Assembly (NCBI GenBank): GCA_048296855.1
Contig: CP182631.1
Strand: one strand, 5' to 3'
Origin: Pseudocolwellia sp048296855
GTDB taxonomy: Bacteria > Pseudomonadota > Gammaproteobacteria > Enterobacterales > Alteromonadaceae
Length of the DNA: 64,000 bases
Position 1 is the first letter of the stretch, and each line of letters begins with the position of its first letter. Positions 9,587 to 17,844 of this stretch are shown one piece after another. Made by a program: the position numbers and the translations under genes. A model generated the notes under the pieces. The model ran no database searches. It saw nothing but the letters and a program-made list of their open reading frames with translations, and had not been told where the DNA came from.

Positions 9587-9682
9587 CTTATATTGTTTCG
9601 TTGCATTGTCTTTAGTCACTTCAACTCGACTAATGTGTAGATCATTTTGAATAAAAAATAAATAAGTGAGAAATAAAACAAC

Positions 9683-9846
9683 AGGCAAAAAAAAGGGTAT
9701 CCGAAGATACCCAAAAATTAAACAAATTCAAACAAAACAACATTTCGTTAAAAGAAATCGGGGAGATTTCAAAACAAGTTCAGCTTACCTATACGTAATA
9801 TTGAACACAAACGGGAATTTATCATCCAACGGTTTAATTTTATTCA
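9683..9846 (-). ncRNA. Candidate small RNA gene, copy 2 of 5
   Basis: Near-identical to copy 1, with the same minus-strand UUCG terminator at the low-coordinate end, T-run and C-rich loop hairpin. It carries atacgtaat where the other copies have atgcgtaat. Confidence 0.55.
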
Positions 9847-9942
9847 CTTATATTGTTTCGTTGCATTATCTTTAGTCACTTCAACTCGACTAATGTGTAG
9901 ATCATTTTGAATAAAAAATAAATAAGTGAGAAATAAAACAAC

Positions 9943-10106
9943 AGGCAAAAAAAAGGGTATCCGAAGATACCCAAAAATTAAACAAATTCAAACAAAACAA
10001 CATTTCGTTAAAAGAAATCGGGGAGATTTCAAAACAAGTTCAGCTTACCTATGCGTAATATTGAACACAAACGGGAATTTATCATCCAACGGTTTAATTT
10101 TATTCA
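9943..10106 (-). ncRNA. Candidate small RNA gene, copy 3 of 5
   Basis: Near-identical to copy 1, including terminator and C-rich loop hairpin. A single change, tatcg for tattg, falls just upstream of the presumed 5' end. Confidence 0.55.
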
Positions 10107-10202
10107 CTTATATCGTTTCGTTGCATTGTCTTTAGTCACTTCAACTCGACTAATGTGTAGATCATTTTTAATAAAAAATAAATAAGTGAGAAATAAAACA
10201 AC

Positions 10203-10366
10203 AGGCAAAAAAAAGGGTATCCGAAGATACCCAAAAATTAAACAAATTCAAACAAAACAACATTTCGTTAAAAGAAATCGGGGAGATTTCAAAACAAGTT
10301 CAGCTTACCTATGCGTAATATTGAACACAAACGGGAATTTATCATCCAACGGTTTAATTTTATTCA
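10203..10366 (-). ncRNA. Candidate small RNA gene, copy 4 of 5
   Basis: Near-identical to copy 1, with intact terminator and hairpins. Confidence 0.55.
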
Positions 10367-10462
10367 CTTATATTGTTTCGTTGCATTATCTTTAGTCACT
10401 TCAACTCGACTAATGTGTAGATCATTTTTAATAAAAAATAAATAAGTGAGAAATAAAACAAC

Positions 10463-10627
10463 AGGCAAAAAAAAGGGTATCCGAAGATACCCAAAAATTA
10501 AACAAATTCAAACAAAACAACATTTCAATATAAAGAAATCGGGGAGATTTCAAAACAAGTTCAGCTTACCTATGCGTAACATTGAACACAAACGGGAATT
10601 TATCATCCAACGGTTTAATTTTATTCA
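10463..10627 (-). ncRNA. Candidate small RNA gene, copy 5 of 5 (different upstream sequence)
   Basis: The terminator and the C-rich loop hairpin are retained, but sequence upstream of the presumed 5' end (above 10627) is unrelated to the other copies. The point where similarity stops is what suggests the RNA's 5' boundary. It has one extra base in the stretch catttcaatataaag, between the two hairpins. Confidence 0.5.
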
Positions 10628-10693
10628 TCTATTGCTTTGTTTTTTATCTAATTATCTTTTCTACTAAATTAGTCAATTTAATAATGAAATGGG

Positions 10694-10699
10694 TATAAT
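10694..10699 (+). promoter_or_regulatory. -10 element of the first AGCS symporter gene
   Basis: A perfect TATAAT 32 bases before the ATG at 10731; the -35 is poor. It supports 10731 rather than the upstream ATG at 10689 as the start, since 10689 would lie before the promoter. Confidence 0.4.
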
Positions 10700-10730
10700 A
10701 AGTGAAATGCACATAATAATAGGATGTTGG

Positions 10731-12224
10731 ATGAAGCAACTAGCCGCTAGTATTGTTTTATTACTTTTCAGTGTGAATACTCAAGCCGAAAATTTATCGA
10801 TAGATCAACAAGTTGATCAAATGCTTCAACCCATCGCCGATGTATTTACGAGTATAATCTTTTATACCGTTAATATTGGTGGAGTAGACGCGCCATTAAT
10901 TGTTATGTGGCTTATTGTTGCTGCCGTTGTGTTTACTGGTTATTTTGGTTTCATTAATATTAGAGGCTTTAAACACTCTTGCCGAGTTATTCGAGGAGAC
11001 TTTTCTGATCCAAACGATCCCGGTGAAACTACTCACTTTCAAGCATTAGCTACCGCTATTTCTGGCACGGTAGGTTTAGGTAATATTGCAGGGGTTGCTA
11101 TTGCTGTTTCTATTGGTGGACCCGGTGCTACCTTTTGGATGATGCTGGCTGGCTTTCTGGGAATGTCGACTAAGTTTTTAGAGTGTACATTAGGGGTAAA
11201 ATACCGACACATAAACGCCGCAGGTGAAGTACGTGGTGGCCCTATGTATTACTTAAGCGAAGGTCTATCACAACTAGGTCATCATAAATCAGGTAAAGCA
11301 CTCGCTTACTTTTTTGCTGTTTGTTGTATTGTTGCTTCGTTATGCGGTAGTAATATGCTGCAAGCTAACCAAGCTTATCAGCAGTTTGTAAGTGTATTAG
11401 GTAGCGAACAAGGTTTTTGGGCAAATAATGGTTGGGTATTTGGTACCATTTTAGCTGTTATTATTGGTGTAGTTATTATTGGCGGTATTAAAAGTATTGC
11501 TAAGGTTACTGAAAAAGTTGTGCCACTAATGGCAGGTATATATTTATCAGCGGCTTTATTTATTTTGGCTTACCATTATGCCGAAATACCTCATGCATTT
11601 TCCCTTATTATTGAAGGTGCGTTTAATCCTACAGGCGTTGTAGGTGGTATGATTGGTGTTATGTTGCAAGGCTTTAAACGTTCAGCTTTTTCAAGTGAGG
11701 CTGGTATGGGCGCGGCATCTATTGCCCATGCAACAGCAGCAACTAAAGAACCTGTGCGCGAAGGTTATGTTGCCTTAATTGAGCCATTTATTGATACCGT
11801 GGTTATTTGTACTATTACCGCACTGGTTATTGTTATTACCGGAAGTTATCAAAATGTAGATGGTATTAGTGGTGTTACTTTAACCTCAAACGCATTTGCC
11901 AGTGTGATTTGGTGGTTCCCTTACGTGTTAAGTGTATGTGTTTTATTGTTTGCTATTTCAACTATGATCTCTTGGGCTTATTACGGTTCAATTGCATGGG
12001 CTTTTGTCTTTGGTGAATCTAAAAAATTAGCTATGTTGTATAAATTGATTTTTTGTTCGGCAACCATTATTGGAGCTTCAGCAAGTTTAGGTGCTATTAT
12101 CGCAATTTCAGATTCTGCATTTTTCTCAATGGCAATCGCGAATATTATTGGCCTTTATTTACTAGCACCTCAAGTTAAAAGAGATTTGAAAAAATACCAA
12201 AATACCTACTGTGAAAATAAATAA
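10731..12224 (+). CDS. Sodium:alanine/glycine symporter family (AGCS) protein
   Basis: Inner-membrane sodium-coupled amino-acid symporter of 497 residues. The start at 10731 (MKQLAASIVLLLFSVN) is preferred: AGG lies seven bases upstream, a TATAAT precedes it, and a cleavable signal peptide ending TQAEN follows, as in many marine AGCS proteins. Family motifs include FQALATAISGTVGLGNIAGV near residue 110, GGPGATFWMMLAGFLGMSTKFLEC after it, VRGGPMYYL, and FKRSAFSSEAGMGAASIAHA near 320. Eleven or so membrane segments follow. A second, divergent AGCS gene lies at 46946. Alanine, glycine or D-alanine are the usual family substrates; the actual one is unknown. A LysE exporter gene follows after 12 bases. 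Confidence 0.92.
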   Translation: MKQLAASIVLLLFSVNTQAENLSIDQQVDQMLQPIADVFTSIIFYTVNIGGVDAPLIVMWLIVAAVVFTGYFGFINIRGFKHSCRVIRGDFSDPNDPGETTHFQALATAISGTVGLGNIAGVAIAVSIGGPGATFWMMLAGFLGMSTKFLECTLGVKYRHINAAGEVRGGPMYYLSEGLSQLGHHKSGKALAYFFAVCCIVASLCGSNMLQANQAYQQFVSVLGSEQGFWANNGWVFGTILAVIIGVVIIGGIKSIAKVTEKVVPLMAGIYLSAALFILAYHYAEIPHAFSLIIEGAFNPTGVVGGMIGVMLQGFKRSAFSSEAGMGAASIAHATAATKEPVREGYVALIEPFIDTVVICTITALVIVITGSYQNVDGISGVTLTSNAFASVIWWFPYVLSVCVLLFAISTMISWAYYGSIAWAFVFGESKKLAMLYKLIFCSATIIGASASLGAIIAISDSAFFSMAIANIIGLYLLAPQVKRDLKKYQNTYCENK

Positions 12225-12236
12225 AGCGAGCTAAAC

Positions 12237-12854
12237 GTGTTTGATTCGTCAGTATTATTGGTGTTTATACCTACATTCTTTTTTGTGTCCATAACTCCTG
12301 GTATGTGTATGACCTTGGCAATGACATTAGGCATGAGTGTAGGTATTCGCCGAACAATGTGGATGATGATTGGAGAACTTATCGGCGTTTCTATTGTTGC
12401 TACTGCTGCTGTTATTGGTGTCGCGAGTTTAATGCTAAATTATCCTGACGTGTTTGTTGCATTTAAATGGATTGGTGGTGCTTACCTTGTTTATATTGGC
12501 GTTAATATGTGTCGCTCAAAAGGTAAAATGTCTGCCTCAAAAGGTCAACAAACTAGCATCAAAAGAAGTGCCTTATTCTATCAAGGGTTCATAACCGCCA
12601 TAGCAAACCCTAAAGGGTGGGGATTTATGGTTTCTTTATTACCTCCCTTTATTAACGCCAATTACAACCTTGCTCCTCAATTATTAGTATTATTAAGCAT
12701 AATAATCTGTACTGAATTTATCAGCATGATGGCTTATGCCACGGGTGGGAAAAGCTTACGCTTATTTTTAAACCGTGGTGATAATATTAAATGGATGAAT
12801 ATTATTGCAGGGGGCCTAATGATATTAGTTGGTATTTGGTTGGGGTTTAGTTAA
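12237..12854 (+). CDS. LysE/RhtB family amino-acid exporter
   Basis: A 205-residue inner-membrane exporter with six hydrophobic segments. The family signature at the N-terminus, PTFFFVSITPGMCMTLAMTL, is followed by GELIGVSIVATAA and KWIGGAYLVYIGVNMCRSK near 75-95, and by FITAIANPKGWGFMVSLLPPF near 120, the conserved second repeat. It starts with GTG at 12237, 12 bases after the AGCS stop, behind a weak GCGAG ribosome site, so it is probably co-transcribed with that importer. LysE proteins expel amino acids such as lysine, homoserine or leucine to avoid overflow; which one is not visible here. Confidence 0.9.
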   Translation: MFDSSVLLVFIPTFFFVSITPGMCMTLAMTLGMSVGIRRTMWMMIGELIGVSIVATAAVIGVASLMLNYPDVFVAFKWIGGAYLVYIGVNMCRSKGKMSASKGQQTSIKRSALFYQGFITAIANPKGWGFMVSLLPPFINANYNLAPQLLVLLSIIICTEFISMMAYATGGKSLRLFLNRGDNIKWMNIIAGGLMILVGIWLGFS

Positions 12855-12885
12855 TTTTTTATATGATCAAAATTTTTTTGTAAAT

Positions 12886-13113
12886 AACCTCAGCTCGGGA
12901 TAAGCAAAGTTACTCAACAAGCTATTTTTATGCCTAACTTCGTTGAATTTATTACTAATAGCCAGCTATTAGATAGAAAAATTCGCCTTGTTATACACAA
13001 AAATATCAATGTTGAGGACTAATATAACTTAGGAAAACAACGATACAGATTAAGATTTTGATAAATAAGAATTTTAATTCATTATCTAACATTCATTAAC
13101 CCGAGTTGAGGTT
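12886..13113. mobile_element. MITE-like element A, copy 1
   Basis: A 228-bp element bounded by near-perfect 14-bp terminal inverted repeats AACCTCAGCTCGGG / CCCGAGTTGAGGTT (one mismatch) and flanked on both sides by AAAT. A second copy at 38900-39128 is about 95 percent identical over its whole length, with the same ends and the same AAAT flanks. There is no coding capacity, so it is a non-autonomous element. It fills most of the 325-base gap between the LysE and DUF2867 genes. Confidence 0.8.
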
Positions 13114-13179
13114 AAATAGGTTTTATTTTTACATACCATTCTACATGGTATGTTTTTTTGAAAAAATGGAGTTAAATAC

Positions 13180-13689
13180 ATGGAGTTTTTTACCAGCATA
13201 AAAGTGTTAAATAAACCTTTTAACGATCGTCTTGAGCAAAAAGCAGTTAATCATCATTTTCGAGATGCTTTATCCGTTAAGCGTAATAATAAAGAGCTCA
13301 CACCTAGCCAAATACAATATAGAATTTTCGCTTATTTACCCCATTGGGTTAATGCTTTAATGCGTATAAGAAATTATATTGTTTCGTTTTTTGGTTTTGA
13401 AGTTGGTAAGGAAGGGCTTAGCCCTAAAGCTGAGGAATTATCGATAGGTGATAAAGCCGGCTTTCTTACGATAACTGAGAAATATGATGATGAAATAATA
13501 TCGTTTGCTGAAGATAAACACATAATGATTTATATATCGGTAGCGATAAACGACAACGACATTACTGTCTCTACTTTAGTTAATAAAAAAACCTTAATAG
13601 GTCGACTTTATGTTAATTCTATTCTTCCTTTTCATTATTTTATAGCCAGAACCGTTCTTAATAATGCTCTTAAAGCAGGGAGAATATGA
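13180..13689 (+). CDS. DUF2867 domain protein
   Basis: A 169-residue cytosolic protein matching the DUF2867 pattern as I recall it: YLPHWVNALMRIRNYIVSFFG near residue 50, a middle beta region with FAEDKHIMIYISVAI, and the C-terminal GRLYVNSILPFHYFIARTVL, close to the usual family ending 'GRLYL..ILPFH..I'. The fold is thought to be START/SRPBCC-like, and no enzymatic activity is established. The ATG at 13180 follows AATGGAG. It stands alone after the MITE-like element. A separate SRPBCC protein is encoded 1.3 kb downstream. Confidence 0.75.
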   Translation: MEFFTSIKVLNKPFNDRLEQKAVNHHFRDALSVKRNNKELTPSQIQYRIFAYLPHWVNALMRIRNYIVSFFGFEVGKEGLSPKAEELSIGDKAGFLTITEKYDDEIISFAEDKHIMIYISVAINDNDITVSTLVNKKTLIGRLYVNSILPFHYFIARTVLNNALKAGRI

Positions 13690-13812
13690 AGAATAAAAAG
13701 CGAAATAGAATATCTCTTCATTTATTTACGAGTTACATCTTAATATAATCGATATGGGTTTTTATTTGTGATACATTTTATTCATATATAAATACTTCTT
13801 GTGGTGTTAATA

Positions 13813-14733
13813 ATGAAAAAAACACATTCAGTTAATAAACTTATCTCCGTTGCACTAAGCCTTTTTCTTACTGCATGTAATAGCCAACACTCTATTGATG
13901 CAGAACAAGAGAACTGGCTGTCTTTATTTAATGGAAAAGATTTAACTGGCTGGGATATTAAGTTCGCAGGTTTGCCCATTAACGAAAACTATCTTGAAAC
14001 ATTTGTTGTTGAAGATAATATGATCCGAATAAAATATGATAATTACAAAAACTTTAATAATGCTTTCGGTCATTTATATTATAAAACCCCTTTTTCATAT
14101 TATAAATTAACCTTTGATTATCGCTTTACGGGTGAACAAATGGAGGGGGGAGCAGTTTGGAATGAACGTAATAGTGGCGTTATGTTGCATGCTCAATCCG
14201 CTCAAAGTAATGAGTTAACACAAAACTTTCCTATGTCTATTGAGCTTCAAATACTCGGTGGACTAAACGATGGTAAAGAGCGATCAACAGGAAATGTTTG
14301 TACTCCGGGTACGGCAGTAGAAATGAATAAAAAAGTAAATTACAAACATTGCATTCCATCTGCTTCTAAAACATACCACGGTGACCAATGGGTTCAAGGT
14401 GAAGCAATAGTGATGGGAGGCGAATCGATGGTTTTCAACATTGAAGGAGAAACTGTTTTATCGTTTCAAAAACCTCAATTTGATGGTGCATTTGTCAGTA
14501 AAAGCGACAAAGACAAAGATTGGGAAATGGCTGGAATGAGCCGTGATATAGAAATGTGGAAAAATAAATCAGGTCAATTATTATCCGAAGGCTATATTGC
14601 ATTACAAGCTGAAAGTCATGCTGTAGATTTTAAAAATATTAAATTACTTAATTTAGTTGGATGCATGGATAGTAATGCCTCTAATTATAAGAGTTATTAT
14701 GTAAAAGATAATAATCAATCTTGTATTTATTAG
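13813..14733 (+). CDS. DUF1080 (3-keto-disaccharide hydrolase-like) lipoprotein
   Basis: A 306-residue exported lipoprotein. The ATG at 13813 begins a signal peptide MKKTHSVNKLISVALSLFL with the lipobox LTAC, so the GTG at 13801 is not preferred. From WLSLFNGKDLTGWDIK onward it follows the DUF1080 / PF06439 concanavalin-like fold used by 3-keto-glycoside hydrolases and related sugar-binding proteins. Unusually, the C-terminus carries a short cysteine-bounded repeat, GCMDSNASNYKSYYVKDNNQ then SC, of the kind found at the ends of many secreted Bacteroidetes and marine proteins. No ribosome site is obvious. It has no operon partner, and the substrate is unknown. Confidence 0.82.
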   Translation: MKKTHSVNKLISVALSLFLTACNSQHSIDAEQENWLSLFNGKDLTGWDIKFAGLPINENYLETFVVEDNMIRIKYDNYKNFNNAFGHLYYKTPFSYYKLTFDYRFTGEQMEGGAVWNERNSGVMLHAQSAQSNELTQNFPMSIELQILGGLNDGKERSTGNVCTPGTAVEMNKKVNYKHCIPSASKTYHGDQWVQGEAIVMGGESMVFNIEGETVLSFQKPQFDGAFVSKSDKDKDWEMAGMSRDIEMWKNKSGQLLSEGYIALQAESHAVDFKNIKLLNLVGCMDSNASNYKSYYVKDNNQSCIY

Positions 14734-15017
14734 GTATTGTTGCAAGGAATTTACATAGAACAACTATACTCAGTCCTTTGCGCTGCCATCAACAAACATT
14801 TAATTAGAACAAAATATCAACATGAAAGTTCAACAGACCCTAATATATTAAAAATATAGTGAGCATGTCGCTAATACAAAGCTTCGAGCTATTTTTTACA
14901 GTAATCTTTTCTTGCTGGATTAACCAAAAAAATAAAGTAGCAACTTTCTCAACCCTAAAATTGATTATTTTATGTACATGAACCAAACTTATGTAAAACA
15001 GCATAGGATGAATCATC

Positions 15018-15548
15018 ATGTTAAAAAAGCTTGTGGTAATTGTTCTAATAATTCTTATTATTCCGTTAGTTGTTGCGGTCTTTACTGATAGGTCATATGA
15101 AGTTGAACGTTCGGTGGTTATTAATAAACCTAAAGAGGAAGTATTTAATTATATCAAATACTTAAAAAACCAAAACTTTTACAGTAAGTGGGCACAAATG
15201 GACCCATACATGTTAAAAACATACCGAGGTGTTGATGGTCAAGTCGGTTTTGTTTCTGCATGGAATTCTGAAAAAGAAGACGTAGGTGCTGGCGAGCAAG
15301 AAATTATAGCTATTGATGAAAACTATCGTATTGACTTTGAATTACGATTTTTAAAACCGTTTAAATCCACAGAACCTGCCTTTATGGTAACTGAGGCTGT
15401 AGACGATAATACGACCAAAGTGGTTTGGGGATTTAGCGGGCACATGGATTACCCAATGAACCTTATGTTGTTATTTATAGATTTTGAGCAAGTCATAGGT
15501 GACGACTTACAAACAGGGTTAAATAACTTAAAAGCTATTCTTGAGTAG
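15018..15548 (+). CDS. SRPBCC family protein (polyketide cyclase/START-like)
   Basis: A 176-residue protein with one N-terminal membrane anchor (LKKLVVIVLIILIIPLVVAV) and then the SRPBCC pattern YEVERSVVINKPKEEVFNYI, in which the wall of a hydrophobic ligand pocket is formed; residues 50-70 (NFYSKWAQMDPYML) and the C-terminal long helix (DDLQTGLNNLKAIL) fit the family. The ligand is unknown. Its ATG is the first in the frame and is preceded by AGGATG. The 284 bases before it contain nothing I can recognise. Confidence 0.82.
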   Translation: MLKKLVVIVLIILIIPLVVAVFTDRSYEVERSVVINKPKEEVFNYIKYLKNQNFYSKWAQMDPYMLKTYRGVDGQVGFVSAWNSEKEDVGAGEQEIIAIDENYRIDFELRFLKPFKSTEPAFMVTEAVDDNTTKVVWGFSGHMDYPMNLMLLFIDFEQVIGDDLQTGLNNLKAILE

Positions 15549-15744
15549 AGTCAGCTAGATGTTTCATATAATGATTAGGTTCAGTTTGTTATTAAAATTT
15601 TGTTAAAATTAAATGCTATTTATTATAAGTATTACGGCTGTAAAATACTCAGCGTTGCAAAAACATACGGTAAAAATCAATACGCTCTAAACAATTTAGC
15701 GTATGATCGGTTGTTTGATAGAGTTGAATTTAGCAAGGTAAAAC

Positions 15745-16575
15745 ATGACACAAAACTTAAGTGTTTTGATCACAGGTTGTTCTACAGGTATTGGTTTAAA
15801 TGCTGCCATTACATTATCACAATTAGGCTATCAGGTATTTGCAACGGCTCGCAAACAAACCGATGTTGATAACTTAATCGCGCTTGGTTTAAATGCTCAT
15901 TTACTTGATTTAGCGGATGAAGCATCTATTGATGCCGCGTTTAGTTGGGTGTTAAAACAAACGGGTGGCTCACTCTACGCGCTATTTAATAATGGCGCAT
16001 ATGGTCAAGCGGGAGCAATAGAAGACTTACCATCACAAGCACTAAAAGAACAGTTTCAAATTAACGTTTTTGGTTGGCATTACCTTACTCGACTCGTTAT
16101 TCCTGTTATGCGAAAACAAGGCTTCGGCCGGATCATTCAAAATAGTTCAGTATTAGGTTTAGTTGCAATGCCTTATCGCGGAGCTTATAACGCATCAAAG
16201 TTTGCGATTGAAGGTTATACCGATACGTTACGATTAGAGCTAACAGGCAGTGGAATTCAAGTGAGCTTAATTGAACCAGGCCCAATAGAAACTCAATTTA
16301 GAGCAAACGCGTTAGCCAAAACAGTTGAATTTATTGATGTAAAAAACTCAGTCCATAAAGACAATTACAAAATTCAGATTGATCGCCTAAGTAAAGAAGG
16401 GCCGAGTAATAAATTTACCTTGCCAGCTTCAGCGGTTACCAAAAAAGTGATCCATGCGTTATCAAGTAAAAAAGCTAAAACACGGTATTACGTTACTCAG
16501 CCTACTTATATCATGGCGTTTTTTAAACGAGTACTGCCTTTTACGTGGTTAGATAAAATACTTATTAAAGGCTAA
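15745..16575 (+). CDS. Short-chain dehydrogenase/reductase (SDR)
   Basis: A classical cytosolic SDR of 276 residues. The cofactor site TGCSTGIG lies at 10-17, the NNGAYG motif near 90, the catalytic Ser in IIQNSSVLG near 135, and the YNASK motif (Tyr and Lys) near 152. A basic Arg in ATARKQ after beta-strand 2 suggests NADP(H) preference. The C-terminal extension ending in a hydrophobic helix (YIMAFFKRVLPFTWLDK) may help bind membrane or lipophilic substrate. AAGG lies just upstream of the ATG. A bidirectional terminator follows at 16599. The substrate cannot be named. Confidence 0.9.
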   Translation: MTQNLSVLITGCSTGIGLNAAITLSQLGYQVFATARKQTDVDNLIALGLNAHLLDLADEASIDAAFSWVLKQTGGSLYALFNNGAYGQAGAIEDLPSQALKEQFQINVFGWHYLTRLVIPVMRKQGFGRIIQNSSVLGLVAMPYRGAYNASKFAIEGYTDTLRLELTGSGIQVSLIEPGPIETQFRANALAKTVEFIDVKNSVHKDNYKIQIDRLSKEGPSNKFTLPASAVTKKVIHALSSKKAKTRYYVTQPTYIMAFFKRVLPFTWLDKILIKG

Positions 16576-16591
16576 TACCAATCGCAATAAC
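16576..16591. repeat. Solo end of MITE-like element B
   Basis: TACCAATCGCAATAAC is identical over 16 bases to the reverse complement of the right end of the element at 44150-44357. Only the end is present here, immediately after the SDR stop codon. Confidence 0.5.
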
Positions 16592-16598
16592 AAACAAT

Positions 16599-16628
16599 AA
16601 AAAAGCGAATCAAGTGATTCGCTTTTTT
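16599..16628. terminator. Bidirectional terminator between SDR and yhbY
   Basis: GCGAATC / GATTCGC stem with an AAGT loop, flanked by an A-run on the left and a T-run on the right, so it works as a Rho-independent terminator on both strands for these convergent genes. Confidence 0.85.
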
Positions 16629-16651
16629 GCTTTTACAACAATTGAAAAAAA

Positions 16652-16948
16652 TTATCCTTTAGGGATATGAATTTTCTTTTCTGGTGATTGACGGTAAATA
16701 ACTAAAGTTTTACCAATAACCTGAATTTTTGTTGAGTTAGTTTCTCTACAAATCGCTTCAACAATAAGTCCTTTAGTGTCGCGATCTTCAACATTAATTT
16801 TAACTTTAATTAATTCGTGATGGTTTAATGCGAAATCTATTTCCGCTACAACAGCTTCAGTTAAGCCATTATTTCCTAGTAAAACTACTGGTTTAAGCGA
16901 ATGCGCTAAACCTTTTACATGTTGGATTTGCTTTTTATTTAAGTTCAT
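16652..16948 (-). CDS. yhbY: Ribosome assembly RNA-binding protein YhbY
   Basis: A 98-residue CRM-domain (CRS1-YhbY) protein that associates with pre-50S ribosomal particles. It aligns throughout with E. coli YhbY: MNLNKKQIQHVKGLAHSLKP, then the GNNG loop in VVLLGNNGLTEAV, HHELIKVKI, and the tail QVIGKTLVIYR. The start is set at the ATG at 16948 to match the family; the frame could extend two codons to a TTG. It is divergent from rlmE, the same arrangement as in E. coli, where yhbY and rlmE-ftsH face away from each other. Confidence 0.95.
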   Translation of the reverse strand: MNLNKKQIQHVKGLAHSLKPVVLLGNNGLTEAVVAEIDFALNHHELIKVKINVEDRDTKGLIVEAICRETNSTKIQVIGKTLVIYRQSPEKKIHIPKG

Positions 16949-17105
16949 TAACAATTTTCGTTACAAGTTAGCTTGAATTATCACTATTTTAACTCCATCT
17001 TCTTTGTAATACTAATTTAATGTTTACTTATTGCTAGTTTAAATAAATTAAAATTATTAATAATTAAACATAAATAGTCATTTAATATCGAATTAAGCAG
17101 AGTTC

Positions 17106-17732
17106 ATGAGTAAAAAAAAACAAACCGTTAGCAGCGCACGCTGGATGCAAGAACATTTTGATGACGAATACGTTAAAAAAGCACAAAGGTTAGGGCTACG
17201 TTCCCGAGCTGTTTTTAAAATTGAAGAAATCAACAATAAAGACAAATTAATCAAACAAGGAATGAAAGTCGTTGATTTAGGGGCTGCTCCTGGTGGGTGG
17301 TCTGAGTATGCTGTAAAAGCAGTAGGTGAGTCTGGGCAAGTTGTTGCATGTGATATTTTATCAATGGACCCTATTGTTGGTGTCGACTTTCTTCAAGGTG
17401 ATTTTAGAGAAGAAGCTGTTTTAGATGCTTTATTAAATCGCATAGGTGGAAAGAATATTGATGTGGTTATGTCTGACATGGCAGCCAATATGACAGGTAA
17501 CGAAACGGCTGATTCTGCCCGTAGTATGTATTTAGTCGAACTCGCTTTAGAAATGTGTCATCAAGTATTAAAAACTAATGGCTCTTTTGTAGTTAAAGTT
17601 TTCCAAGGCGACGGTTTTGATAACTTTGTTAAAGAAGCCAGAAAGGTTTTTAAAACAGTAAAAACGCGTAAACCAGCTTCTTCAAGAGCAAGATCAAGAG
17701 AAGTTTATCTTGTTGCGACAGGATTTAAATAG
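17106..17732 (+). CDS. rlmE: 23S rRNA (uridine-2552-2'-O)-methyltransferase RlmE
   Basis: The heat-shock methyltransferase (FtsJ/RrmJ) that modifies U2552 in the A-loop of 23S rRNA using S-adenosylmethionine. The length of 208 residues is the same as in E. coli to within one residue. The K-D-K-E catalytic set is visible: Lys38 in AVFKIEE, Asp in VMSDMAANMTG, Lys in FVVKVFQGDG, Glu in SREVYLVA. The SAM site is VVDLGAAPGGWSEY. It lies upstream of ftsH as in most gammaproteobacteria, with 112 bases between, so ftsH may also have its own promoter. Confidence 0.97.
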   Translation: MSKKKQTVSSARWMQEHFDDEYVKKAQRLGLRSRAVFKIEEINNKDKLIKQGMKVVDLGAAPGGWSEYAVKAVGESGQVVACDILSMDPIVGVDFLQGDFREEAVLDALLNRIGGKNIDVVMSDMAANMTGNETADSARSMYLVELALEMCHQVLKTNGSFVVKVFQGDGFDNFVKEARKVFKTVKTRKPASSRARSREVYLVATGFK

Positions 17733-17844
17733 CAGCAAGCAACAAATTATAGTAAATTAGAGCAATCATGCGCTTAGTTAAGTCAATTATTTTAACTAAG
17801 GCACTTTTTAAACATTATGTACAAGTTACAAAGAGGTCATTAAG

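Larger units (their letters stand above)
9423..10627. repeat. Five tandem copies of a 260-bp unit
   Basis: Units start at 9423, 9683, 9943, 10203 and 10463 with an exact 260-base period. Copies 1-4 are nearly identical, differing at a few single bases (for example gcattgtc versus gcattatc, and cattttgaat versus catttttaat). Copy 5 matches only up to about 10627 and differs by a small change at 10526-10534. Each holds a hairpin that on the minus strand is a textbook terminator, and a second hairpin with a C-rich loop. Plus-strand frames of 69 codons recur because the unit recurs and run straight through the hairpin; they are not genes. It fills most of the 9185-10730 gene gap; 9185-9422 shows no gene. 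Confidence 0.97.

Noticed and set aside
9666..10667. Four plus-strand frames of 69-73 codons in the tandem repeats
   Set aside because: They recur only because the 260-bp unit recurs, run through a terminator-type hairpin, have no ribosome site and lysine-rich low-complexity products.
15600..15869. 89-codon frame overlapping the SDR start
   Set aside because: Out of frame with the SDR gene, begins without a ribosome site and has no family pattern.
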